Assembly: GCA_031255615.1 (NCBI GenBank)
Contig: JAIRSD010000047.1
Location: forward strand, 1 to 13,666
Direction: 5' to 3'
DNA length: 13,666 bases
Source of the DNA: Treponema sp.
GTDB taxonomy: Bacteria > Spirochaetota > Spirochaetia > Treponematales > Breznakiellaceae
Shown here: positions 7,362 to 13,666 of the stretch, piece by piece
Layout: every line of letters starts with the position of its first letter
How positions within the stretch are numbered: position 1 is the stretch's first letter
The notes under the pieces: model-generated
What the model saw: the letters and a program-made list of their open reading frames with translations, nothing else
Databases searched by the model: none
Told to the model about the DNA's origin: nothing
Program-made: the position numbers and the translations under genes

Positions 7362-8888
7362 ATGAATAACAGCGCCGTTGCTTCCTATTTAGCCTCCACC
7401 AGCCCGAACAAGGTGGATGTCGGTCTCTTGGCGTACCTGTGCAGCCTGGAAGAAACCGCCCGTTCGGCCCCGGAAATAGCCCGGTCCATCGTAAAGGAAC
7501 TGGAAAACCAGCGAAGCCGGGTCAAACTCATTGCCAGCGAGAATTACTGTTCCCTGGCGGTCCAACTGAGTATGGGGAACCTCCTCACCGATAAATACGC
7601 GGAAGGCGTGCCGGCCCACCGTTTCTACGCGGGAAACGAGAATGTGGATGCCGTGGAATCCCTGGCCCAGGAGGAGGCCCGCAGGGTCTTCGGCGCGGAA
7701 TACGCCAATGTGCAGCCCCATTGCGGGGCCGACGCCAATCTTTTGGCGTATTGGGCCATCCTGACTACCAGGGTGGAGGCCCCCCGTTTGGAAAAGCTGG
7801 GGGAAACGAATCTTTACAAGTTAAGCGATTCCCAGTGGAAGGATCTTAAGACGGAACTGGGGAACCAGCGGCTTTTGGGGCTGGACTACTACTCCGGGGG
7901 CCACCTGACCCACGGGTACCGCTACAATATTTCCGCCCGGATCTTCGATGTCCACGGCTACACCGTGTCCCCGGAGACGGGGCTCCTGGATTACGACAGG
8001 ATTGAAGGGCAGGCGAAAGAGCTAAAGCCCCTGATTCTTCTGGCCGGCTACTCCGCCTACCCCCGGAAGATCAACTTTAAGCGGATGCGGGAGATCGCCG
8101 ATTCGGTAGGGGCGGTCCTCATGGTGGACATGGCCCATTTTGCGGGTCTGGTGGCGGGAAAGGTCTTTACCGGGGAATGGGATCCCGTGCCCTGGGCCCA
8201 GGTGGTCACCAGCACCACCCATAAGACCCTCCGGGGCCCCCGGGCGGGGCTGGTGCTTTCCACCAGGGAATTCGCCGACGCCCTGGACAAGGGCTGCCCC
8301 CTGACCATGGGCGGCCCCCTGCCCCATGTGATCGCCGCCAAGGCGGTGGCCCTGCGGGAAGCGGGGACGGAGGAATTCCGCGATTACGCCCGGCGGATTG
8401 TTGACAACTCCCGGACCCTGGCCGCCGCCTGCGTCAAGGGGGGGCTGGAGGTGCTCACCGGCGGCACCGACAACCACCTGTTCCTGGTGAACGTCCGCAG
8501 CCTCCACCAGGGGGAAAAGGCCCTTACCGGGCGGCAGGCGGAAAGCGCCCTCCACGAATGTCATATTACCTTGAACCGGAACAGCCTTCCCTTTGACCCC
8601 AACGGCCCCTGGTACACCTCGGGGCTGCGGATTGGGGCCGCCGCGGCCACCACCCTGGGGATGGGCGGCCCGGAGATGGAAGAACTGGGGGCCGTTATCA
8701 GCCTGGTGCTTCAGAACACCAGTCCCGCCCCGGATGCCAAGAATCCCGCCAAAAAGAGCAAGGCCCGGTATATCATCGCGGAATCCGCCAAAAAAGAAGC
8801 CCTGGAGCGAGTCAAAAAGATTCTGGACCGGTTTCCGGTGTACCCGGAGCTGGATCTGCCGCTGCTGAAAGCGGCCTTTGTCCGGTAA
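7362..8888 (+). CDS. glyA: Serine hydroxymethyltransferase
   Basis: GlyA is a cytoplasmic PLP enzyme that converts serine and tetrahydrofolate to glycine and 5,10-methylene-tetrahydrofolate, the main one-carbon source. From this ATG the protein has 508 residues. The PLP lysine is K288 in VTSTTHKTLRGPRAG, and the cofactor-contacting DMAHFAGL is at 256-263. LIASENYCS (57-65) and NLLTDKYAEG (73-82) are typical substrate-region motifs. It is much longer than the roughly 417-residue E. coli enzyme, with an insertion at about 135-175 and a C-terminal extension; this long form is known from treponemes and chlamydiae. A TTG at 7326 in the same frame was not chosen because it coincides with the -35 box and the added residues are not family-like. 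It is followed by the hairpin array. Confidence 0.95.
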   Translation: MNNSAVASYLASTSPNKVDVGLLAYLCSLEETARSAPEIARSIVKELENQRSRVKLIASENYCSLAVQLSMGNLLTDKYAEGVPAHRFYAGNENVDAVESLAQEEARRVFGAEYANVQPHCGADANLLAYWAILTTRVEAPRLEKLGETNLYKLSDSQWKDLKTELGNQRLLGLDYYSGGHLTHGYRYNISARIFDVHGYTVSPETGLLDYDRIEGQAKELKPLILLAGYSAYPRKINFKRMREIADSVGAVLMVDMAHFAGLVAGKVFTGEWDPVPWAQVVTSTTHKTLRGPRAGLVLSTREFADALDKGCPLTMGGPLPHVIAAKAVALREAGTEEFRDYARRIVDNSRTLAAACVKGGLEVLTGGTDNHLFLVNVRSLHQGEKALTGRQAESALHECHITLNRNSLPFDPNGPWYTSGLRIGAAAATTLGMGGPEMEELGAVISLVLQNTSPAPDAKNPAKKSKARYIIAESAKKEALERVKKILDRFPVYPELDLPLLKAAFVR

Positions 8889-8890
8889 AG

Positions 8891-9053
8891 AGGCCGCGCC
8901 GCGGCCTGCGGCGTTCTGAGTTTCGCGGCGGATCGCGAAACTCCACGACGCGGGCAGCATCTTTGAGATGCCGCGCGGAGCGCGGCATCCCGGGGGGGCG
9001 CAGACGGCAGGGATGCCGAACCAAAACGCGCAGCGTTTTGGTTGACCGCCCCC
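8891..9053 (+). repeat. Hairpin array leading into repeat copy 3
   Basis: Four stem-loops follow the glyA stop in close succession. They are 8891-8897/8901-8907 (loop GCC), 8918-8927/8934-8943 (10 bp, six-base loop), 8967-8976/8980-8989 (10 bp, loop GGA) and 9019-9029/9033-9043 (11 bp, loop GCA). All stems are perfect. The linkers between them are GC-rich and not complementary. The first stem, three bases after the stop codon, might help end the glyA transcript, but no T-tract follows it. Together with copy 3 this gives six hairpins in about 250 bases. It is not seen elsewhere in this window in the same form. Confidence 0.75.
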
Positions 9054-9150
9054 GCGCAAGGGATAGGAGCGGAATTCCCCGGCCCCGGAGGGGCGGGGAA
9101 TTGGAGCGGATAGCCCGGTTTTTTTTGCGAAGCAAAAAAAATGCGCCCAA
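9054..9150 (+). repeat. Hairpin repeat, copy 3 (complete)
   Basis: In order this copy has: GCGCAAGGGATAGGAGCGG (9054-9072); a hairpin with arms 9073-9086 and 9090-9102, loop GGA and one bulged G; AGCGGATAGCCCGGT (9105-9119); a hairpin with arms 9120-9128 and 9132-9140 built of a T-run and an A-run, whose centre GCGAAGC is the well-known very stable DNA mini-hairpin; and ATGCGCCCAA (9141-9150). The blocks match copies 1 and 2, while the arms do not. It lies just upstream of the chemoreceptor promoter. Confidence 0.85.
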
Positions 9151-9208
9151 CCTACCTTGGATATGCGGTATATTCTATACTGGGAGTACCGATTCGGCCT
9201 ATGCTTTG

Positions 9209-9237
9209 TTGTATTCGCCGTTGTTCTGGATTATACT
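9209..9237 (+). promoter_or_regulatory. sigma70-type promoter of the chemoreceptor gene
   Basis: TTGTAT (9209-9214) and TATACT (9232-9237) are 17 bases apart. The ATG at 9273 lies 35 bases downstream, giving a conventional leader of about 29 bases that includes a GGGGG ribosome binding site (9262-9266). This contrasts with the very short leaders predicted for rnfC and glyA. No clear sigma28 element was seen. Confidence 0.55.
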
Positions 9238-9272
9238 AAATACAGTTTTTTTTCGATTCGTGGGGGTATATT

Positions 9273-11450
9273 ATGAAGCTGAAATTTCGGCTCACCTTGA
9301 TTACATCTGTTTTGCTGGTGGCGACTGTGGCGGGGGTCTCAATTATTTTGCTTGAAAGGGCGCGGTCCATGCAAACGAGCGCGGCCTTGTCAAATTTGAA
9401 AGAATTAACCGGCCGGTATTCTGTGATGATGCAGAACCGCTATGAAAATTACCTATCCGCGGCGAAGACTCTGGCGGATATTATGCGTTTCTACGACGAT
9501 GTTCCCAGGGAGGATCGGCGGATCCGCTACAATGACACGATTGAGTCCATTATGGAAGCCAATCCCACCTTTATGGGGATGTTTTCTATCTGGAAGCCCA
9601 ACGCCATTGACGAAAACGACGCGGCCTATGTGAATACCCCCGGCACTGATTCGACGGGCAGGTACATGCCCTGGTACTCCCGGCGGACGGGGACCCTTGA
9701 GATGCGATCCCTGTCGGAGTACGAGCAGTACGGTGATGTGGCCGCCAATATAGAAATGGTCGATCCGGTGTTAAGCGCCCCCTATTGGTCAACCGCCGGC
9801 GGGAATCGGATCTTCGCCATGCGGCTCTGCTATCCTATCGTCTCCCCCCACGGCATTGTGGGAAGGGTGGGGATTATGGTGGATCTTACCTCATCTTCCG
9901 ATATTCTGTCCCAGGTGCAGCCCTACGGGACCGGCCGGGCGGTGATGTACGCCACCGACGGAACTATCACGGGCCACTATAACCAAAGCATGGTGGGGAA
10001 AAAAATTGGCGATCCCGAATCGGTTTCCGTACTGGGCCAGCAGGCGGTGAACGATACTCTGGAAACCCTGCGGACCGGCCAGCCGAATTCGGGGCAGAAC
10101 AACAAGCGGATCTTTGAAAGCTATCCCTTCTATGTGGGGGGGGTAAAGAACGCCTGGACGATTCTTACCTCGGTGCCGGAAAAAGACGTGCTGGATGCGG
10201 TGAACCGGCTTACCCGGATTGCCATGATCATTATTGTTGTCGCCATCGTCGTCGCGGGGGGCGTTACCTTCTTTGTCGCCGGGACTATTGCCAAACCCAT
10301 CGTCAACGTGTCCCTTACCCTTAGAGATATTTCCGAGGGGGAGGGGGATTTAACCAAAAGAATCGATGTGCACACGAAAGACGAGATTGGCGATCTGGCC
10401 CATTATTTCAATTTGACTCTGGAAAAAATTAAGGCCCTGATCGTTACCATCAAACAGCAGACCGTGTCCCTTTTCGACATCGGCAACGAACTTGCCAGTA
10501 ATATGACGGAGACCGCCGCGGCGATCAACGAGATCACCAGTAATATCCAAAGCATCAAGGGCCGGGTGATCAATCAAAGCGCCTCCGTAACCGAGACCAA
10601 CGCTACTATGGAACAGATCACCGTCAATATCGACAAGCTGAACAGGAATGTGGAAAACCAGAGCGCCAGCGTATCCAAGGCTTCCAGCGCCATCGAGGAG
10701 ATGATCGCCAATATTCAGTCCGTAACGAATACGTTGAACAAGAATACCGAGGGTGTGCGGGATCTGCTTGAATCCTCGGAGGTGGGCCGCACGGGGCTTC
10801 AAGAGGTGGCCACCGATATTCAGGAAATCGCCCGGGAATCCGAGGGGCTTTTGGAGATCAACGCGGTGATGGAAAATATCGCCAGCCAGACCAACCTGCT
10901 TTCGATGAACGCCGCCATAGAAGCGGCCCACGCGGGGGAGGCGGGGAAGGGTTTCGCCGTGGTGGCTGACGAGATCCGCAAGCTGGCGGAATCCAGCGGG
11001 GAGCAGTCAAAGACCATCAGCTCGGTGCTGAAGAAGATCAAGGATTCCATCGACAAGATCACCAAGTCCACGGACAATGTATTGAACAAGTTTGAGGCCA
11101 TCGACGGCGGAGTCAAGACGGTTTCCGAACAGACGGAGAACATCCGGAACGCCATGGAGGAGCAGAGCGTGGGGAGCCGGCAGATCCTGGAAGTCATGGG
11201 TCAGCTTAACGAGATTACCCGGATGGTAAAGGGCGGTTCCGATGAGATGCTTGAGGGCAGCAGGGAGGTGATCACCGAAGGGAAGAACCTTGAAATGGCG
11301 ACCCAGGAGATTACCAACGGGATGAACGAGATGGCCACCGGCGCGGATCAGATTAACGTTGCGGTGACCCGGGTGAACGAGATCAGCGGCACCAACAAGG
11401 AAAATATTGACGTGCTGGTCAAAGAGATAAGCCGCTTCAAGGTGGAGTAA
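9273..11450 (+). CDS. Methyl-accepting chemotaxis protein with dCache-like sensor
   Basis: This is a transmembrane chemoreceptor of 725 residues that would sense a ligand outside the inner membrane and control CheA/CheW. It has a first membrane helix at about 7-28 and a large extracytoplasmic region (about 30-310) that looks like a double Cache domain, with W134/Y135 and an [12 protein letters not shown] strand near 195-206. A second helix at about 315-340, a HAMP domain (about 338-390) and a long coiled-coil signalling region follow. The conserved hairpin tip is at about 535-575, containing [20 protein letters not shown]. There is no C-terminal CheR-binding pentapeptide. The ATG is preceded by GGGGG. 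It is A+T-richer than the rnf genes by eye, with more varied third codon positions. The ligand cannot be told from the sequence. Confidence 0.95.
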   Translation: MKLKFRLTLITSVLLVATVAGVSIILLERARSMQTSAALSNLKELTGRYSVMMQNRYENYLSAAKTLADIMRFYDDVPREDRRIRYNDTIESIMEANPTFMGMFSIWKPNAIDENDAAYVNTPGTDSTGRYMPWYSRRTGTLEMRSLSEYEQYGDVAANIEMVDPVLSAPYWSTAGGNRIFAMRLCYPIVSPHGIVGRVGIMVDLTSSSDILSQVQPYGTGRAVMYATDGTITGHYNQSMVGKKIGDPESVSVLGQQAVNDTLETLRTGQPNSGQNNKRIFESYPFYVGGVKNAWTILTSVPEKDVLDAVNRLTRIAMIIIVVAIVVAGGVTFFVAGTIAKPIVNVSLTLRDISEGEGDLTKRIDVHTKDEIGDLAHYFNLTLEKIKALIVTIKQQTVSLFDIGNELASNMTETAAAINEITSNIQSIKGRVINQSASVTETNATMEQITVNIDKLNRNVENQSASVSKASSAIEEMIANIQSVTNTLNKNTEGVRDLLESSEVGRTGLQEVATDIQEIARESEGLLEINAVMENIASQTNLLSMNAAIEAAHAGEAGKGFAVVADEIRKLAESSGEQSKTISSVLKKIKDSIDKITKSTDNVLNKFEAIDGGVKTVSEQTENIRNAMEEQSVGSRQILEVMGQLNEITRMVKGGSDEMLEGSREVITEGKNLEMATQEITNGMNEMATGADQINVAVTRVNEISGTNKENIDVLVKEISRFKVE

Positions 11451-11458
11451 TATCATAC

Positions 11459-11484
11459 GGCGGTTCTCTGTTCGGAGGACCGCC
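11459..11484 (+). terminator. Hairpin after the chemoreceptor gene, possible terminator
   Basis: GGCGGTTCTC (11459-11468) pairs with GAGGACCGCC (11475-11484) through 10 pairs including one G-T wobble, with a six-base loop. It begins 8 bases after the stop codon, the usual place for a terminator, but TATCGC follows instead of a T-tract. A second, weaker stem with TTGGCC (11493-11498) and GGCCAA (11517-11522) lies beyond. Termination is plausible but not certain. Confidence 0.4.
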
Positions 11485-11575
11485 TATCGCAGTTGGCCGG
11501 TTCCGGTCAAGGCCGGGGCCAAACTAAGAACTATTAGCTTGCTTAGCCTAAAAAATCAGATATGTAGGAAGAAAT

Positions 11576-11683
11576 TTACCACCAGGGCGAAGAAGGCGCA
11601 CGAAGGGCGGGGATTGAAGGTGTTTTTTCATTCCTTCGTGTTCTTGGCGAGCCGTAGTGCGCCTTGGCGCCCCTTCGTGGTAA
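11576..11683. repeat. Imperfect long palindrome of the CACGAAGG type
   Basis: The left arm begins TTACCACCAGGGCG and includes GGCGCACGAAGGG. The right arm ends GGCGCCCCTTCGTGGTAA and includes GTGCGCC. The reverse complement of the right arm matches the left arm with several substitutions and gaps, around a T-rich centre. Palindromes built of repeated CACGAAGG-like units are common intergenic repeats in many genomes (from memory, not checked). It could be a decayed non-autonomous mobile element. Confidence 0.5.
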
Positions 11684-11734
11684 CATTCCTGTTCCCGGTT
11701 TTTTCGCTTATCCGGCGGTTTAGTGTAACGAAGA

Positions 11735-11756
11735 ACCCAGGAGCAAGCTCCGGGGT
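11735..11756. repeat. Short stem-loop with GGAG/CTCC core
   Basis: ACCC (11735-11738) and GGAG (11740-11743) pair with CTCC (11748-11751) and GGGT (11753-11756), with one A-G mismatch and a CAAG loop. It has no T-tail. Its purpose is unknown; it may be another dispersed palindrome. Confidence 0.35.
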
Positions 11757-11839
11757 ACGGACCGCGTCTTCCAATCAAGGTACTATATATCTACGGTGAT
11801 GCATCGGCTGGTCTCATCGGTTTGTGAGGCTTGAAGAAG

Positions 11840-11878
11840 GGCATGGGTTTCCCAGGGGAATCCATGCCTTTACTTTTT
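11840..11878 (+). terminator. Rho-independent terminator, possibly bidirectional
   Basis: GGCATGG (11840-11846) pairs with CCATGCC (11862-11868), and TTCC/GGAA pairs inside; the T-rich tail TTTACTTTTT (11869-11878) follows. It lies about 390 bases after the chemoreceptor stop, so it may end read-through from there or a short unannotated transcript. On the - strand it lies about 110 bases beyond the stop of the Gx/EcfT-like gene, with a weaker T-containing tail, so it could serve both convergent units. Confidence 0.6.
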
Positions 11879-11982
11879 CAGCGCCGCCGCCGGAACCGAA
11901 AGGCCGGGCTGCTTATGACCCCGCCCCCGGCGGGACAGAGGCCTGGAAACCCGGCGGCACACCGGGATCCGCCTAGCGGTGC

Positions 11983-13356
11983 TTAACCGTAAAATACCGG
12001 CAGCGCCGTAAAGGCGGCGGTTGCCAAAAGTCCCAGGGCAAGCAAGAATCGCCCCCTTGCCCGCCGGGGAGCTTCTTCCTGGTCCGGAGGTCCGGGAATC
12101 TCCTCCTGCGGCGGATTTTCCAATGTTTCCCGAATAAGTCTGTCCAGGTCCTCGATGAATTGTCCGGGACGGATCCGCCGCCCGCCTTCGTTTAGGACGC
12201 CGAAGATCGCCAGGGACCTTGCCAGGAGGCGGCAAAAACCGGCAATCCTGCCGGCGATTCCCCGGCAGAGCCGTCCCAGCCGGGATTCGGCAGCCGTGGT
12301 ATGGGTCTCCCTGCCCGGCGGACCGGCGGCTTTCCCCCGGATAACGGCGGCGGAGAGCATGAGAAGCCCCTCCAGGGTTACTCCTTTCCGCAGTCCCCCG
12401 TCGAGGCTTCCCGCGGTGATGGAGAAGGGGCCGATCTCCGCCAATACCCTGCCGTAAGGAACAAGGAGGTTCACCGCAACCACCCCGGCGATGACGGAAA
12501 GGGTAAGGCCGGGCCGGTTTTTCTTTCCCGAAGCCCAGGCGCAGAACCAGAAAAACAAAAATTGGGCTGTCCGGCCCATGGTGGAGGGGTTAAAAAGGAA
12601 CAACAGCAGGGCGGCGAGCCCCGCGACGATCAGATCTGAATTGCGGAAGCATCGATCCCAGCGGTCGCGGCGCAGTATGCGGCGCAGCTTGCGCTGCAAA
12701 TCGCGGCGCGATCCCCGCCGGTCCTCCGCCGGGGGGGGAAGCGGGGGAGCTTCGGCGCCCCGAGGCCCGGCGGGGCCCCAGGGAGGGGAGCGGAAATATT
12801 CGCAGAAAAGCCCCAGGGCAAAACCGGTGGCCAGGGCGGCGCCGAGGAAGGGGGGGATAAGGTAACGGACCCCCCCGCCAAAGACCAGGAACCGGGCCAA
12901 AAGAAGTTGAACGGCGGCGGAACACAGGGCCCCCGCCGCGCCGATGCCCGCAAGGCCGGGCCGCAGGATCCGGGGGCCGGCCCTGCGGACAAGGCCGAGG
13001 CCGTACATGACCAAGGCGGAAGCCACGCCGCCCCCCAGGGAAAAGAGGAATACGTAGGAAAAAACAGTCCCCCCCACGATCCCCGCCCCGGCAATTTTAA
13101 TCAGGGTCAACAGGGCGAAACGGCGGGGGGAAAGCAGATCCAGGGCCAGCAGCAGGGGAAGGTTGGCAAGCCCTATGCGGATGAAGGGCAGGGGCTTGGG
13201 AATGAGGTACTCCAGGGTGGAAAGAAAGATGCAGAGGGCCCCCAGGGATGCCACAATTTGGCTGTCCCGATCCACGGGGTCCGGGGTCTGCCCGGACCCT
13301 TCCCGGCCAACGGGATCGGCTCCCGCCGGCGGGGCCTCACCAGGAAGCGGCGTCAA
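11983..13356 (-). CDS. Gx-transporter / EcfT-like fused membrane protein (EetB-like)
   Basis: This is a 457-residue integral membrane protein. Residues 36-185 match the Gx transporter family (often labelled heptaprenyl diphosphate synthase component I), with PKPLPFIRIGLANLPLL (53-69) and a glycine-rich FSLGGG (105-110). A proline- and arginine-rich linker (190-235) leads to a second hydrophobic block (240-340) with NPSTMGR and EIGPFSITAGSLDGGLRKG (307-325), which resembles the transmembrane EcfT subunit of ECF transporters. The tail (390-435) is charged and ends in one more helix. The start is TTG at 13356, supported by GGAGGA about 9 bases upstream, and it overlaps the NusG-domain-II gene by 20 bases. 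By analogy with EetB this pair may serve flavin-linked extracytosolic electron transfer; that role is inference. A later GTG at 13275 lacks a ribosome binding site. Confidence 0.8.
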   Translation of the reverse strand: MTPLPGEAPPAGADPVGREGSGQTPDPVDRDSQIVASLGALCIFLSTLEYLIPKPLPFIRIGLANLPLLLALDLLSPRRFALLTLIKIAGAGIVGGTVFSYVFLFSLGGGVASALVMYGLGLVRRAGPRILRPGLAGIGAAGALCSAAVQLLLARFLVFGGGVRYLIPPFLGAALATGFALGLFCEYFRSPPWGPAGPRGAEAPPLPPPAEDRRGSRRDLQRKLRRILRRDRWDRCFRNSDLIVAGLAALLLFLFNPSTMGRTAQFLFFWFCAWASGKKNRPGLTLSVIAGVVAVNLLVPYGRVLAEIGPFSITAGSLDGGLRKGVTLEGLLMLSAAVIRGKAAGPPGRETHTTAAESRLGRLCRGIAGRIAGFCRLLARSLAIFGVLNEGGRRIRPGQFIEDLDRLIRETLENPPQEEIPGPPDQEEAPRRARGRFLLALGLLATAAFTALPVFYG

Positions 13357-13666
13357 GGTCCTGTTCCTCCGGGGCTGCCGCCTCCACCCGGACCATTACC
13401 CGGTTGGGAAGGCAGGCTATCCACTGGCCGGGGCGGCGGATTTCCCCGGCGGCGATGCAGCTTTGGTTGGGACAGGGGGAGGAGAGGATTTTAGCCTCCC
13501 TGCCTCCCAGTTCCACCACCGTGTCGCCCAGGGGTCCGGCAACGCGGAGGATTTCCGCGGCATCCAGGGGAAAGTCCCAGCGGCGGCCTTCCCCTTCCAC
13601 CACCAGCCGCGCCGCCCCTTCGCCGGGGGCGTATACCCGGAACGAAAAAAATACGATCAGGGCCGC
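13337..13666 (-). CDS. NusG-domain-II protein (EetA-like), N-terminus outside the window
   Basis: The frame is open to the window edge, so the start is missing. The visible part begins with hydrophobic AALIVFFSF, the end of an N-terminal membrane helix or signal anchor. The extracytoplasmic domain then carries the family's cysteine pattern CPNQSC and the ending GEIRRPGQWIACLPNRVMVRV. Three cysteines are visible, two of them in CPNQSC. This is the NusG-domain-II type found next to Gx proteins and known as EetA in Gram-positive extracellular electron transfer loci. A GTG at 13603 would give a shorter protein but would cut off the membrane segment. Despite the domain's name, nothing suggests a transcription role. 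It overlaps the following Gx/EcfT-like gene, so the two are very likely co-expressed. Confidence 0.8.
   Translation of the reverse strand, partial: AALIVFFSFRVYAPGEGAARLVVEGEGRRWDFPLDAAEILRVAGPLGDTVVELGGREAKILSSPCPNQSCIAAGEIRRPGQWIACLPNRVMVRVEAAAPEEQDLDAASW

Larger units (their letters stand above)
11451..11982. other. 530-base region without a convincing gene
   Basis: This stretch lies between the convergent chemoreceptor and Gx/EcfT-like genes. It holds hairpins just after the chemoreceptor stop, an imperfect long palindrome (11576-11683), a small stem-loop at 11735-11756, and a terminator-like hairpin with a T-rich tail (11840-11878). A frame at 11539-11799 was not accepted as a gene because it follows the palindrome and resembles spurious proteins commonly predicted on such repeats. 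Confidence 0.6.

Noticed and set aside
8022..9059. Long - strand frame opposite glyA and the hairpin array
   Set aside because: Shadow of glyA and of palindromic DNA; no ribosome binding site or domain.
9120..9140. T-run/A-run hairpin as an intrinsic terminator
   Set aside because: The T and A runs are the stem itself; no T-tract follows the stem on either strand.
8891..9150. CRISPR array
   Set aside because: The conserved blocks differ from each other, spacing varies, and the intervening sequences are perfect palindromes, unlike spacers; no cas genes are present.
11539..11799. 86-residue frame after the chemoreceptor gene
   Set aside because: It runs through the long imperfect palindrome and its sequence reflects that repeat, as in many spurious predictions.
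12907..13494. + strand frame opposite the Gx/EcfT-like gene
   Set aside because: Glycine- and lysine/arginine-rich shadow translation; the - strand proteins have clear membrane and NusG-II character.
1..13666. tRNA and rRNA genes
   Set aside because: No tRNA T-arm signatures or rRNA conserved segments were noticed on either strand when reading the intergenic regions.

Overview
The window is a GC-rich bacterial chromosome segment, over 60% G+C by eye, with nearly all genes on the + strand. The best guess for the host is a spirochaete of the Treponema group. The basis is the long Treponema/Chlamydia-type serine hydroxymethyltransferase, the rnfCDGEAB order, a NusG-domain-II / Gx-transporter gene pair, and a large chemoreceptor. 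This is inference from protein character and was not tested by a search.

Layout. Positions 1-66 hold the right part of a hairpin-rich repeat. Positions 200-5511 hold a complete six-gene rnf operon (C, D, G, E, A, B) for a membrane ion-pumping ferredoxin:NAD+ oxidoreductase. A second, inverted copy of the repeat (5561-5661) follows. Next come a DUF815-type AAA+ ATPase (5826-7292) and glyA (7362-8888), each with its own promoter. Positions 8891-9150 hold a long hairpin array that ends in a third copy of the repeat. A methyl-accepting chemotaxis protein follows (9273-11450), then about 530 bases without a convincing gene, which contain hairpins, an imperfect long palindrome and a terminator. On the - strand at the right end are a fused Gx/EcfT-like membrane protein (11983-13356) and, overlapping it upstream, a NusG-domain-II protein that runs off the window edge.

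How the genes fit together. Rnf couples electron flow between ferredoxin and NAD+ to ion transport and carries covalently bound FMN on RnfD and RnfG. The right-end pair resembles EetA/EetB, known from flavin-based extracytosolic electron transfer loci of Gram-positive bacteria, so both ends of the window may serve membrane flavin redox chemistry. No apbE (FMN transferase) is visible. GlyA supplies one-carbon units and glycine; the ATPase and chemoreceptor have no evident link to either.

The most unusual feature is the repeat family. Its linker sequences are invariant in all three copies, while the hairpin arms between them are completely different yet nearly perfectly self-complementary, and most loops are C-GNA-G triloops. 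A second theme is that rnfC and glyA have good sigma70-type promoters whose -10 boxes lie only 6-8 bases before the start codon, which predicts leaderless mRNAs.
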